From Lachnospiraceae bacterium UBA3273 (lineage in GTDB: Bacteria; Bacillota; Clostridia; Lachnospirales; Lachnospiraceae), in contig DEUB01000029.1 of the NCBI GenBank assembly GCA_002362385.1, positions 62,001 through 126,000 of the forward strand: a stretch of 64,000 bases of DNA, read 5' to 3'. The translations under genes were made by a program, and so were the position numbers. Positions 35,687-44,037 of this stretch are shown here, in pieces; position 1 is the first letter of the stretch, and each line of letters starts with the position of its first letter. The notes below the pieces were generated by a model. It made no database searches. It saw only the letters and a list, made by a program, of their open reading frames with translations, and was not told the DNA's origin.

Positions 35687-36749
35687 TTAATTTAACCACA
35701 TTAGCAGCCATACGGCGGCGTGAATCCGCCTGGGCGGCATAGTGTTTTCGTGTTGTATTGACATCCTTGTGCCCTAAAACATCCGCAACTAAGTAGATAT
35801 CTCCTGTTTCCTGATAAAGAGTAGTGCCATAGGTGCTTCTCAATTTATGGGGAGTGATCTTTTTCAAACTGGTTACTTTTCCGGCATATTTTTTTACAAG
35901 ATTTTCTACGCTCCGAACTGTAATTCGTTTGTTTTGCATGGATAAAAAGAGTGCATCTTCATGACCGCTTTCAGGAATGATTTCTTCCCTTTTTACAAGA
36001 TAATCTTTTAAAGCTTTTTCCACTTCGTCTCCAAAATAAATGACAGCTTCAGAACCGCCTTTTCTTCGGATTTTAATTCCGTTATTTCTAAAATCAATAT
36101 CTTTTATATCAATACCCACACACTCAGAAACACGGATTCCGGTTCCTAACAATAATGTAAGCAGCGCAAGATCCCTGTCTTTGGTTTTTGCATGATATTT
36201 CAGTTCTGATTTGGTCATATGTTCGCCGTTCTCCACAGCGTCTAAAAGAGTGGCAACCTCATCCGGATCCAGACGAATAATTTCTTTCTCGTGGAGCCGT
36301 GGCATTTTCATTAACGAGGCCGGATTTTTTTCAATTAATTCACTGGTATAGAAATAATTATAGAAGCTTCTGAGGGAAGCTAATTTCCGTGCCTTTCCGC
36401 GCTCATCATTGGTATATTCCTTTCCGTCCTTAGTATAATAGGAAAGGTATTCCATATATTCCTCGATATCCTCTTTGGTAATCCGGTCCAAGATTTCCAG
36501 TTTATAATCGGTCACATTCATTTTGCTTAAATATTGATTGTTTTCGTGGAGAAATTCAAAGAAGATCCGCAGATCCAAAGCATACCCCAATTTGGTCCGG
36601 GCGGATATCGTATTATTCATTCCCCGGAAATAGCTTTTACAAAAGGGCGGAAGAGTAGCAAGAACCTCCCGTAGCTTTAAGGTCTGTTCAATTTGAACCT
36701 GGTCATGATAATTTTTGTTATTTGTACTGCTAAAGTTTCCCATTTTCAT
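35670..36749 (-). CDS. Xer-type tyrosine recombinase (XerS-like)
   Basis: 359 aa, longer than XerC/XerD (about 300) and close to XerS (about 356). N-terminal SAM-like DNA-binding domain (about 60-165, with an extended N-terminus) and a catalytic domain with R in GTGIRVSE, K in RKGG, HKLRS, GHKDV and the nucleophile Y in RKHYAA. It overlaps ttcA by 20 nt, so is a resident operon gene rather than a phage integrase. It is 10.7 kb from the near-palindromic dif-like site at 47473-47506 and 2.9 kb from the left phage junction; both architecture and proximity suggest it is the chromosome-dimer-resolution recombinase that the inovirus used. Confidence 0.85.
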   Translation of the reverse strand: MKMGNFSSTNNKNYHDQVQIEQTLKLREVLATLPPFCKSYFRGMNNTISARTKLGYALDLRIFFEFLHENNQYLSKMNVTDYKLEILDRITKEDIEEYMEYLSYYTKDGKEYTNDERGKARKLASLRSFYNYFYTSELIEKNPASLMKMPRLHEKEIIRLDPDEVATLLDAVENGEHMTKSELKYHAKTKDRDLALLTLLLGTGIRVSECVGIDIKDIDFRNNGIKIRRKGGSEAVIYFGDEVEKALKDYLVKREEIIPESGHEDALFLSMQNKRITVRSVENLVKKYAGKVTSLKKITPHKLRSTYGTTLYQETGDIYLVADVLGHKDVNTTRKHYAAQADSRRRMAANVVKLRSDAD

Positions 36750-37467
36750 TTCCTTTCGGCCATCCGGTCATATGATTATTGACAATGGCTGTAAACATTC
36801 TTTCTTTGACTCCCGGATTTTCCTTGTTTAATTGTTTCAAAAGATTCTTGACATATTCCCTTTTAGTATTACCGTCAGCCGGGCATGGGCTTTTCACAAC
36901 GGGAAAATGATATTTGTTCACAAATCCGATCACATCTGCTTCATTCATATACAGAAGAGGTCTGATAACCGTTAGATCCATCCGGTCCAAATAAGTTTTA
37001 GGAGAAAATGTGTGAAAACGTCCTTCAAAGATCAAAGACATCAGCATTGTCTCCACTACATCGTCCTTGTGATGCGCATAAGCAATTTTATTACAGCCTA
37101 ATTCTTTTATTTTTTCATTTAACGCGCCTTTTCTCATTTTTGCACAGAGAGAGCAGGGATTACTTTCTTTGCGGTCATCAAAAACAATTTGGGCAATCTG
37201 AGTAGATAAAATTGTATAAGGAATATCCAGTTCCTCACAAAAGCTTTTTATTTTCTCCAGATTTAAATTGTGAAATCCCAAGTCCACCGTTATAGCATGA
37301 AGCTTAAATTTGTGTGGGTAAAAACGCATCAAACCCTTTAATGCATATAAAAGTGTTAAACTGTCTTTACCTCCGGAAATTCCTACCGCAATATGATCGC
37401 CTTCGTCAATCATATCATAATCATCGATTGCTCTTCTTGTAAAACTGTATAGTCGTTGAGCGTCCAT
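36730..37467 (-). CDS. TtcA-like tRNA thiolation ATPase (PP-loop)
   Basis: 245 aa PP-loop protein: SGGKDSLTLLYALKG (about 30-44), CSLCAKMRKG CxxC motif (about 101-110) and PCPADGNTKR with a third Cys (about 194). This matches the TtcA family that 2-thiolates C32 of certain tRNAs using a 4Fe-4S cluster. Start ATG 37467, transcribed divergently from the AI-2E family gene; it forms a two-gene operon with xer. Confidence 0.88.
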   Translation of the reverse strand: MDAQRLYSFTRRAIDDYDMIDEGDHIAVGISGGKDSLTLLYALKGLMRFYPHKFKLHAITVDLGFHNLNLEKIKSFCEELDIPYTILSTQIAQIVFDDRKESNPCSLCAKMRKGALNEKIKELGCNKIAYAHHKDDVVETMLMSLIFEGRFHTFSPKTYLDRMDLTVIRPLLYMNEADVIGFVNKYHFPVVKSPCPADGNTKREYVKNLLKQLNKENPGVKERMFTAIVNNHMTGWPKGNENGKL

Positions 37468-37634
37468 TTATTTCATTCCCTCGATTGCATTTTCTTGTGT
37501 ACTACTTCATTATACACGAAACAAAAGATTTTACAAAAGAAAATCAGATTTTTACCGGAACTGTAAAATTTTACGGATATTATACGGCAATGTGTGCTAT
37601 AATGAAAAAAATAATAAATACGGGAGGGTCTATC

Positions 37635-39005
37635 GTGAAATTCCGTTGGGATAAAAAATATTTATACTGGGGAATTACCGGTTTTCTTATATTAGCGGCT
37701 GCTATACTTTTCTATTACCTGGTATTTCATACAACCAAGATGTTGGATATAATCGGTTCCTTTTTCAGAATATGTTCGCCAATAATCTATGGTTTTATTT
37801 TAGCATATCTGCTCACGCCCATATGTAATTTTTTTGAACATAAGATTTTGTGTCCAATATATAATTTTTTTCATATTGATGCCAAAAGAACAAAGACCCG
37901 CCATCGTATCAGAACGCTGGCAATCCTGCTTACGATATTTTTGACTATTTATGTATTGTACATTTTCTTTTCAATCGTTTTGAAAGAAGTAATTACCAGT
38001 ATACAAAGCATTTATTTGCAATCGCCTATTTATATAAATAATTTAAAAACCTGGTTTGAACATACGCTTTCTATGGATAAATCCATTGAATCTACAATAT
38101 CAAATTTGATCACTACTTATTCGGACGAATTCAATAACTGGTTAAACGGAAGTTTGATGCCCCGGCTCAACGTCATAATCAAAGAGGTGTCGCTAAGCGT
38201 CTTAGGCGTTGCAAAAGGACTGTGGAATTTGATCATTGGTCTGATTATTTCAATTTATGTGATGGCAAGCAAGGAAACCTTTGCAGGTCAGGCAAAAAAA
38301 ATTGCATATGCCTTTCTTTCGGAAGAGAACGCCAATAATGTTATCAGTGATTTTCGTTATGCGAACAGAACTTTTGGATCCTATATCAGCGGCAAGATCA
38401 TCGATTCTATTATTATAGGAATATTATGTTTTATTTTTATGAAAATTCTGGGATTGAATTATGAAATTCTCATCAGCGTGATTATCGGAGTTACGAATAT
38501 AATTCCGTTTTTTGGCCCTTTTCTCGGAGCAATTCCAAGTGCATTGCTGATTTTAATGATCAATCCTTTAAACGGCCTTAAATTTATTATTTTGATCCTG
38601 ATCTTGCAGCAGTTTGACGGCAACGTTTTAGGACCGAAGATTTTGGGAGATTCCACAGGGCTTTCCAGTTTTTGGGTTATTTTCTCCATTACCATCTTTG
38701 GCGCATATTTTGGCATTATCGGTATGGCCATAGGCGTTCCGGTATTTGCCTTGGTTTATGCTGCTATCAAGCGCAAGTTAAATGAAATGTTAAAGAATAA
38801 GGGTCTTACAACAGATACCAGAGAATATATGTTTTTAGAGAAAATAGAAGAAAAACAAATGGTCCAGTTAACAGAAGAGAAGCAGAGAAGTGCCCGAAAA
38901 TCTTCTTCCTCATCTTTAAGTAAGAAATTAAAACAGTCTGTCCAAAAAATGAAAGAAAAATATCTTTTAAAAAGGAATGGCAATGAAAAAAACGACAGAA
39001 AATAA
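37635..39005 (+). CDS. AI-2E family transporter (PerM/YdiK type)
   Basis: Polytopic membrane protein with about eight transmembrane helices in the characteristic clustering: GITGFLILAAAILFYYLVF at the start, PIIYGFILAYLLTP, a central extracytoplasmic segment, and the C-terminal GVTNIIPFFGPFLGAIP and GPKILGDSTGLSSFWV motifs. A basic tail (SKKLKQSVQKMKEK) ends the protein. Start GTG 37635 after GGGAGGG; the longer frame to 37485 lacks a ribosome-binding site. An extended -10 (TGTGCTATAAT, hexamer 37598-37603) lies upstream. The substrate is unknown. Confidence 0.9.
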   Translation: MKFRWDKKYLYWGITGFLILAAAILFYYLVFHTTKMLDIIGSFFRICSPIIYGFILAYLLTPICNFFEHKILCPIYNFFHIDAKRTKTRHRIRTLAILLTIFLTIYVLYIFFSIVLKEVITSIQSIYLQSPIYINNLKTWFEHTLSMDKSIESTISNLITTYSDEFNNWLNGSLMPRLNVIIKEVSLSVLGVAKGLWNLIIGLIISIYVMASKETFAGQAKKIAYAFLSEENANNVISDFRYANRTFGSYISGKIIDSIIIGILCFIFMKILGLNYEILISVIIGVTNIIPFFGPFLGAIPSALLILMINPLNGLKFIILILILQQFDGNVLGPKILGDSTGLSSFWVIFSITIFGAYFGIIGMAIGVPVFALVYAAIKRKLNEMLKNKGLTTDTREYMFLEKIEEKQMVQLTEEKQRSARKSSSSSLSKKLKQSVQKMKEKYLLKRNGNEKNDRK

Positions 39006-39053
39006 TCAAATTAATTGAAATTTGTCAGATTGTTTGAAAGGTATGCCTAAAAA

Positions 39054-39506
39054 ATGAAATTTTTAATTCAAAATGTTCAAAATGCATCTGTTCAAATAGA
39101 AAACGAAATTGTTGGAAAAATTAACAAAGGTTTCGTTGTATTTATTGGAATTAGTGATACAGATAATACCATAATTGCTGATAAAATGATCCATAAGCTG
39201 TTAAACCTAAGAATATTTAAAGATTCTGACGGTAAGACCAATTTAAGCCTTTCGGATGTTTCCGGAGAACTTTTACTGATTTCACAATTTACTTTGTATG
39301 CTGATTGCAGGCATGGAAACAGACCTTCTTTTATAAATGCAGGAAAACCGGAACCTGCAAAGGAATTATATGAATATATTATTGATCGCTGCAAACAGTC
39401 CGGTTTAAATGTACAGACTGGAAGCTTTGGTGCAGATATGAAGGTTGAATTGATTAATGACGGGCCTTTTACAATTATGCTGGATTCGGAAGAGATTTGC
39501 AGATAA
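39054..39506 (+). CDS. dtd: D-aminoacyl-tRNA deacylase
   Basis: Removes D-amino acids (and Gly from tRNA-Ala) mischarged on tRNA. 150 aa: N-terminal MKFLIQNVQNASVQIE, the SQFTLYADCRHGNRPSF motif (about 78-94), GKPEP in place of the usual Gly-Pro loop (about 98-102) and NDGPFTIMLDS at the end. Last host gene before the inovirus. Confidence 0.95.
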   Translation: MKFLIQNVQNASVQIENEIVGKINKGFVVFIGISDTDNTIIADKMIHKLLNLRIFKDSDGKTNLSLSDVSGELLLISQFTLYADCRHGNRPSFINAGKPEPAKELYEYIIDRCKQSGLNVQTGSFGADMKVELINDGPFTIMLDSEEICR

Positions 39507-39601
39507 AAAGTTATTTTGATCGTTAATTATAGCCGGTTATCACAGAAACATGGCTATTTATAAATAGTTACCGAATGTTGAACATATTGGGATAAATTCG
39601 T

Positions 39602-39692
39602 AGAACTATTCGAAAAACTGTCAATTTATCGAAAGCAGAGCGGTACTTGTTTACAAGTATTTGATAAATTTCTGCTTTTTCGTAATAGTTCG
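39602..39692. other. attL with folded inverted dif arms
   Basis: AACTATTCGAAAAACTGTC (39604-39622) is followed by an inverted, one-base-longer copy TTTTTCGTAATAGTT (39676-39690). Between them are further inverted segments: CAATTTATC / GATAAATT and ACTTGT-TT-ACAAGT (about 39644-39657). A single strand could fold into a branched hairpin placing two dif-like arms together, comparable to the folded attP(+) of CTXphi. Confidence 0.6.
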
Positions 39693-39719
39693 GGCCATGC
39701 ACACATACCATAACAAATT

Positions 39720-39763
39720 AAAGATAGTGCTAACTTGAAAATAAGTTGGTACTATCTTTTTTT
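39720..39763 (+). terminator. Strong terminator at the phage left end
   Basis: AAAGATAGT (39720-39728) pairs with ACTATCTTT (39751-39759), extended inward by AACTT / AAGTT, loop GAAAAT, followed by seven T. In circular phage DNA it would end the transcript of the 47194-47448 gene. Confidence 0.85.
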
Positions 39764-39785
39764 GTTGCCAGCAGAAAGGAGACTT

Positions 39786-39971
39786 ATGAGTATGAATCAG
39801 AATAACCGAATTGGGCTAGACAATGAAACAGTGGAAGACATTTTGAACTTTAACGAACGGTTGAAAAATGGCAGTGTAACAGGCCTTATCCGTGATTTAG
39901 CAATTGATCTTTATTGTGACTATCTGAAGATGATGCATCCGGAATGCGGATTGTTGGAAAGGAGAAATTAA
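39786..39971 (+). CDS. Small phage protein, 61 aa
   Basis: First phage gene, ATG 39786 after AAAGGAG. Charged, helical: NRIGLDNETVEDILNFNERL, then GLIRDLAIDLYCDYL. No family recognised. The stop lies 3 nt before the next start. Possibly an early regulator. Confidence 0.65.
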   Translation: MSMNQNNRIGLDNETVEDILNFNERLKNGSVTGLIRDLAIDLYCDYLKMMHPECGLLERRN

Positions 39972-39974
39972 AAA

Positions 39975-40238
39975 ATGGATGGGATTGGAATATGGTTAGA
40001 AGTTGATATGGATGAGCTGCTTGAATCTGATGATCTTTATGATGTATATTGCGATTCAGGATATTATGTCGTTCAAAATTCTGTGAATGGTTTTTATAGA
40101 ATCTTAACTACAGATCCTGAAGATTGTGAAGAGTTACAGGATTGCAATATCTGGGCGGATGATGTTTCAGTAGCTTATGTAATAAGATTTTTCGAAAAAT
40201 TAGCTGATCATTCGCTTCAAACATTTAATCCGGATTGA
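39975..40238 (+). CDS. Small acidic phage protein, 87 aa
   Basis: Strongly acidic (many Asp/Glu), Tyr-rich: LEVDMDELLESDDLYDVYCD, ending FNPD. Shine-Dalgarno AAAGGAG. Function unknown; could be a DNA-mimic or host-takeover protein, but that is only a guess from composition. Confidence 0.65.
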   Translation: MDGIGIWLEVDMDELLESDDLYDVYCDSGYYVVQNSVNGFYRILTTDPEDCEELQDCNIWADDVSVAYVIRFFEKLADHSLQTFNPD

Positions 40239-40264
40239 TGAGCAGAAAGGAGAATAATTGAAAA

Positions 40265-40468
40265 ATGGATGATACAAAATTGCTAATGGAAATTTATAGA
40301 AAATTAACGACTTTAATTCTAAGTGATAGCCGAAGATGTGAAGAGGCTGTTGAATCTCTGCATCAAGCTATTGCTTTTGAATTGGCAGAAGCTTATATGT
40401 TAGAACATGGATTTGGATACAATTGTCATGATGCCTTTATTGAGAAACCGGAAACATTAATCATTTAA
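40265..40468 (+). CDS. Small phage protein, 67 aa
   Basis: Helical 67-aa ORF (MDDTKLLMEIYRKLTTLILS...), with AAAGGAG upstream of ATG. No recognised family. Same-strand array of small early genes. Confidence 0.6.
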   Translation: MDDTKLLMEIYRKLTTLILSDSRRCEEAVESLHQAIAFELAEAYMLEHGFGYNCHDAFIEKPETLII

Positions 40469-40489
40469 GAGAGAAAAGGAGAGAGAGAA

Positions 40490-40810
40490 ATGAAAGTAAC
40501 GATCATTGGAATGGCAAAGAGAAATTCAGAGGACAAACAGGGAAGGAAGGTAGTGTACACGAACCTCTTTTACACAGAGGATTTTGACGACTACACAAAG
40601 CGTTCCCAGATCACAAGCGGGACACGCTGTGGAAGTGTTAATACGAGTCTGCCGACTGATTCGCTGATGGTGGGGGATGTGGTCAATCTTGATTATGCGC
40701 CTACCGGATTTGAGCGGAACGGGCAGCCGGAATTCAGACTGCAAAACATAGAGGTTGTGAACACGCCTTTTGATAAGGACAAGGCAGCTAAAGCAGCTGA
40801 TAAGAAGTGA
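40490..40810 (+). CDS. Putative single-stranded-DNA-binding protein (pV-like)
   Basis: 106 aa, beta-rich N-terminal domain (KVTIIGMAKRNSEDKQGRKV, TNLFYTEDFDDY) with a conserved GDVVNLDYAPTGFERNGQPE segment and a basic Lys/Ala C-terminal tail. Size, composition and position ahead of the coat genes match the ssDNA-binding protein of inoviruses, which coats the genome before export. GGAGAGAG precedes ATG. Homology not provable by eye. Confidence 0.6.
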   Translation: MKVTIIGMAKRNSEDKQGRKVVYTNLFYTEDFDDYTKRSQITSGTRCGSVNTSLPTDSLMVGDVVNLDYAPTGFERNGQPEFRLQNIEVVNTPFDKDKAAKAADKK

Positions 40811-40905
40811 TCTGGCAACGGATCAGCTTATCACATACTCATTAGTCTCAGACCGGGGCTGCCTAATGTGTGGGGCAGCTCCGGCAGAGGAAGGAGCGGT
40901 ATAAG

Positions 40906-41160
40906 TTGGATATATGGTACATCATGTTCTGGGTGCAGCTTGGATGCTGGGGGCTGATCTCCTTTGCAATGTATAAAGCGTATACAGGCATGGAAAAAGA
41001 TATAGATGAGATCAAGGCTTATCTGAACGCACGGGACGGGTTACCGTTCTTCGAGGTATTTGATGATGAAAACAAAGATGATGCTGGCAGCCTTGTTGAT
41101 ACTGTTGATAGGCTGCGTGGTGCCTTTCCGGGTAAACGCCCAGGGGGTAAGGATCAATGA
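40906..41160 (+). CDS. Phage membrane protein, 84 aa
   Basis: One N-terminal transmembrane helix (DIWYIMFWVQLGCWGLISFA), then a charged cytoplasmic or external part (KDIDEIKAYLNARDGLPFF). Start TTG 40906 has AAGGAG 9 nt upstream; a GTG at 40870 would add 12 residues. Its end overlaps the next ORF by 98 nt in another frame. Confidence 0.6.
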   Translation: MDIWYIMFWVQLGCWGLISFAMYKAYTGMEKDIDEIKAYLNARDGLPFFEVFDDENKDDAGSLVDTVDRLRGAFPGKRPGGKDQ

Positions 41161-41431
41161 GACTGGTAAAACGGATATTAACGGCGTTAGTCAGAACGGC
41201 CTGCCGGATGATAGTCAGGCTGATCTGGAGGAATTGAAGGAGAAACTGCATGAGCTGGAGGAAACTGTTAGAGAGGATGGACAATCTGTATATTTTAGCG
41301 AAGAGCTGGCTGACGGTCTGGCTGCATGGATAAATTTCAGCTTTAAGTATGAGCTTGCACAGACTGCCCTGCTGTGTGCGATCTTGGGGGCTGTGATGGC
41401 TTATGCAATATTTGACCACTTTATGAGATAA
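41063..41431 (+). CDS. Phage secreted membrane protein, 122 aa
   Basis: Signal peptide (KTKMMLAALLILLIGCVVPFRVNA), a coiled-coil segment (LEELKEKLHELEETV) and a C-terminal transmembrane helix (LAQTALLCAILGAVMAYAIF). The topology suits a minor virion or assembly protein. It overlaps the preceding ORF by 98 nt in a different frame, compact coding typical of inoviruses. GAGG upstream of ATG 41063. Confidence 0.65.
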   Translation: MMKTKMMLAALLILLIGCVVPFRVNAQGVRINETGKTDINGVSQNGLPDDSQADLEELKEKLHELEETVREDGQSVYFSEELADGLAAWINFSFKYELAQTALLCAILGAVMAYAIFDHFMR

Positions 41432-41442
41432 GGAGTGAGAAC

Positions 41443-41610
41443 ATGGGAACATTGGAACAGGAAGAACAGGAAAAGGAAGTTAAGGAAGCCAGAAGGAAAG
41501 TGATCCTTCGGTATGGTCTGGCCTTTGCCGGATGGACGGCGGCGGCATTGCTGGGCATAGGCCTGCTTGTGGCCGTGGTGCTTTTGTTGTTAGGAGTGCT
41601 GCACTTATGA
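41443..41610 (+). CDS. Small phage membrane protein, 55 aa
   Basis: ATG 41443 after AGGAG. Charged N-terminus (EQEEQEKEVKEARRK), basic turn (VILRYG), one long Ala/Leu-rich transmembrane helix. Resembles a minor coat protein in size and topology. The stop codon overlaps the next start (TTATGA). Confidence 0.7.
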   Translation: MGTLEQEEQEKEVKEARRKVILRYGLAFAGWTAAALLGIGLLVAVVLLLLGVLHL

Positions 41611-41780
41611 TTGAGATTGATGCGGCATTGATCGAGTTATCTGCATATTCCTTGCAGGATGTGATTACAGGCAGTTTCCAGCTGTCAGGCATATTCACGG
41701 CCGTGTTTTCCGTGGTGCTCTTCATAGTATGGGGTGCCTGGCATGTAGCAAGGTTTATGAGACAGATATTAAAAACATAA
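41607..41780 (+). CDS. Small phage membrane protein, 57 aa
   Basis: ATG 41607 overlaps the previous stop. One transmembrane helix (GIFTAVFSVVLFIVWGAWHV) with an amphipathic N-terminus and basic C-terminus (RFMRQILKT). Minor coat-like. Confidence 0.7.
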   Translation: MIEIDAALIELSAYSLQDVITGSFQLSGIFTAVFSVVLFIVWGAWHVARFMRQILKT

Positions 41781-41798
41781 GGGAAGGTGGTGTAGCAA

Positions 41799-41963
41799 AT
41801 GAGCACAGAGGTACAAACAGCGATCCAGTCGTCTTTTACCCAGGTAAAGACGGATGTATTGGCACTTGTTGCTATTGCGGTTCCTGCGGCGCTTGCGATT
41901 GTAGCAGTGAAGATGTCTATCACGATGGGCGTAAGCTTTTTTAAGAGCATTGCCAGTGCGTAG
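41799..41963 (+). CDS. Probable major coat protein (pVIII-like), 54 aa
   Basis: ATG 41799 after AAGGTGG. Mature-like form without a signal peptide: polar amphipathic N-terminus (STEVQTAIQSSFTQVKTD), Ala/Val-rich hydrophobic helix (LALVAIAVPAALAIVAV) and a basic/small C-terminus (KMSITMGVSFFKSIASA). This is the layout of filamentous phage major coat proteins. It is immediately followed by a strong terminator, as expected for a highly expressed coat gene. Confidence 0.8.
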   Translation: MSTEVQTAIQSSFTQVKTDVLALVAIAVPAALAIVAVKMSITMGVSFFKSIASA

Positions 41964-41972
41964 GTAAAGGAT

Positions 41973-42000
41973 AGCCCGGTTAGTTCCGGGCTTCTTTTGT
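41973..42000 (+). terminator. Terminator after the major coat gene
   Basis: AGCCCGG (41973-41979), loop, CCGGGCT (41986-41992), then TTCTTTTGT. Confidence 0.9.
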
Positions 42001-42011
42001 AAAATTGAATA

Positions 42012-42039
42012 TTGCTTTTTGCCCTGCCTCTGGTATAAT
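42012..42039 (+). promoter_or_regulatory. Probable promoter of the adsorption/assembly genes
   Basis: TTGCTT at 42012-42017, 16-nt spacer, TATAAT at 42034-42039. It follows the coat-gene terminator and precedes hairpin copy 1. Confidence 0.6.
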
Positions 42040-42103
42040 GTATCACAAAAGACGTGTGCAGCAGCTGCGGATCAGCTTGCAGCTGAAGACAAGTTGAGAT
42101 ACA
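42039..42103. repeat. Phage hairpin repeat, copy 1
   Basis: TGTATCACA (42039-42047) faces TGAGATACA (42095-42103), pairing with one A-A mismatch. Nested inside is CAGCTGC / GCAGCTG. It ends just before the Shine-Dalgarno of the 42120 gene. Confidence 0.75.
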
Positions 42104-42119
42104 GAAGGGGGCTTGAAAA

Positions 42120-42269
42120 ATGGATGTAATAATCTGGATTGTTGTTATAGTGTTGTGTAGTTTGTTTGGTGGATATTTGTTAATGAATGAAGAAAATACT
42201 ATAGCAAAAAAGACGGCTGACGAGTTAGAACGGCGTCAGAAGGAAAAGGATAACCAGAAGAAAGAATAG
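42120..42269 (+). CDS. Small phage membrane protein, 49 aa
   Basis: ATG 42120 preceded by GAAGGGGG. One N-terminal transmembrane helix (VIIWIVVIVLCSLFGGYLL) and a highly charged C-terminus (DELERRQKEKDNQKKE). Precedes the pIII-like gene by 8 nt. Confidence 0.7.
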   Translation: MDVIIWIVVIVLCSLFGGYLLMNEENTIAKKTADELERRQKEKDNQKKE

Positions 42270-42277
42270 AGGTAAGA

Positions 42278-44035
42278 ATGAAAAGGATTTATTATAGGGC
42301 AATGGCTTTGCTTTTAGCGGTCATTGTCTTTTTTAATGGGCTGATATCCCGGCCTGTTGATGTGCAGGCCAATCCGTTGGCTCTTGGTGTTTTGAAATGG
42401 CTTGGACTTACGTTTGCTAGTTGGATTGTAAGTAAGGGATTTGATGCTACGGTAGATCATTTTACTCAAGATAAAGAAGGCAATATTATCATAACGCCTG
42501 AAGCATTGGAAAAATATAAACAGGAATGTATGAAGGAAGTAGAGAGTGCAGCGGCACAGATTCCGGGGGCGTATGTGCGGCATCAGGAAATAGATCTGAC
42601 GACGATCCCGCCGGCAGGAAGTGATATGTATCTATTTGCTGCTGCAAACAAGAGCCCCGGAATGTATGGAACGTGTTCGCCGTACTTTGACACTTATCAC
42701 AATTGCCAGCCACTTCCGTCCGGGTTCTATGTGGCCGGCACAAATGGGCAGCTCCTCACGTATAACTCCAATCTTGTGCTTGTGTCTCCTGAGACCTACC
42801 AGTTCACGGATCGTTATAATGGATTCAACAAAACGAATAACCCGGAAGGTTATGGCAGCTGTGGCACTTTATACGGCGGGGATGTGGTCGTGTTCGAATC
42901 TGCGAAGGCCCTTGACACGTATCTTGGACAGTACAAGGATGATCCGGCCAGCGTGCCAATGTACCCGTACACCCAGGAGACGGTAGGCGGAACGGACAAA
43001 GAAATCAAGGTCTGGGATCCTGAAACAAATGTGGACGTGTCCATCTTTGATGTTGACTTAGATTTAAGCAAGGGCCTTGTGATCACCCCGGACGGAAAGA
43101 TCTATTTGAACTATCAGGATGCAAACGGGAACGGGATCGCGGATGACCATGACCCGGAAATAAAGGATTCGGCAAGTACGGTGTTGTGGTCAGATACAGA
43201 AAATGGCTGGGGAAGCGGAACGGTGGAGCTGACAGACCTTTGGTCAAATTATGACTTTTTGGGCATCACGTATGGATCCCCGGCAGATGGCGGGTACCAC
43301 GGCGGCACTTCCAGCGTGTTCTATGTAGCTACGGATGAATTGATGGAGACAGGCACGTGTTTTGTGCCCCACTATGACAAGAGGTATATGCAGATCGGCA
43401 TAGTTTCAGACAATTACAAAAAATTAAACATGATCCGGATCGGGGCAACAGGGGAAAGCGCCGCCCATGCGCCCGTCGTTTATGTCGTTAGAGGTTATAA
43501 GGCTTCTTCCGGCGGCGGGGGCGGATCCGGCGGCGGATCCCCGGATATGAGTGAGACAAATGAAGAGCTCCGGGGGATCCGGGGCGTGCTGGATGATATC
43601 CTGAAATGGTGCAAGAAGATCTATAACCAGGTAGTGGTGGGCAACGTGATCGACGCTATAGATGCCATAGCGGGCGTGCTGGACACGCTCAAGAATTATC
43701 TGGATGAAGTGGCCGGGGATGCGGCAGCCATAGCAGAGCTTGGGGAAGAGCTTGTGACAAAGTTCCCGTTCAGTCTGCCCCGGGACATCCTGCTTGTCGT
43801 GACTCTGTTTGAAGCTGAACCCGTTGCCCCGGTGTGGGAAATCCCCTTCCGTGCGGACTTCGGCGGCCCTACGGGGATCAAGGTGGATGAGACTTTCACG
43901 ATCGACTTTACAGACTTCAAGGATGCGGTGGACGTGCTCAAATGGTTCCTGAGCCTCGTGTGGATCTTCGGCCTTGCCATGCTCACGCCTAAAGTGCTGG
44001 GCATCGGCGGCATTGGGAACAGTAAGGGGGATTAG
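42278..44035 (+). CDS. Putative adsorption/attachment protein (pIII-like)
   Basis: 585 aa. Signal peptide (AMALLLAVIVFFNGLIS, cleavage near VQAN), a large extracytoplasmic region (about 30-405), a glycine-rich linker (SSGGGGGSGGGSPDM, about 407-421), and a C-terminal domain ending in a transmembrane helix (WFLSLVWIFGLAML). N-domain, Gly-linker and membrane-anchored C-domain is the pIII plan of filamentous phages. A Ca-binding-like DANGNGIADDHD stretch lies about residues 285-296. Receptor unknown. Confidence 0.75.
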   Translation: MKRIYYRAMALLLAVIVFFNGLISRPVDVQANPLALGVLKWLGLTFASWIVSKGFDATVDHFTQDKEGNIIITPEALEKYKQECMKEVESAAAQIPGAYVRHQEIDLTTIPPAGSDMYLFAAANKSPGMYGTCSPYFDTYHNCQPLPSGFYVAGTNGQLLTYNSNLVLVSPETYQFTDRYNGFNKTNNPEGYGSCGTLYGGDVVVFESAKALDTYLGQYKDDPASVPMYPYTQETVGGTDKEIKVWDPETNVDVSIFDVDLDLSKGLVITPDGKIYLNYQDANGNGIADDHDPEIKDSASTVLWSDTENGWGSGTVELTDLWSNYDFLGITYGSPADGGYHGGTSSVFYVATDELMETGTCFVPHYDKRYMQIGIVSDNYKKLNMIRIGATGESAAHAPVVYVVRGYKASSGGGGGSGGGSPDMSETNEELRGIRGVLDDILKWCKKIYNQVVVGNVIDAIDAIAGVLDTLKNYLDEVAGDAAAIAELGEELVTKFPFSLPRDILLVVTLFEAEPVAPVWEIPFRADFGGPTGIKVDETFTIDFTDFKDAVDVLKWFLSLVWIFGLAMLTPKVLGIGGIGNSKGD

Positions 44036-44037
44036 AT

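Noticed and set aside
35670..36749. Xer gene as the Dnd-island or phage integrase
   Set aside because: It overlaps ttcA as an operon partner and has typical host Xer features; no att-like repeat flanks the Dnd island that I could find.
41729..41944. 71-codon + frame over the coat genes
   Set aside because: It lies across two better-supported coat-like ORFs in other frames; Cys-rich nonsense translation.
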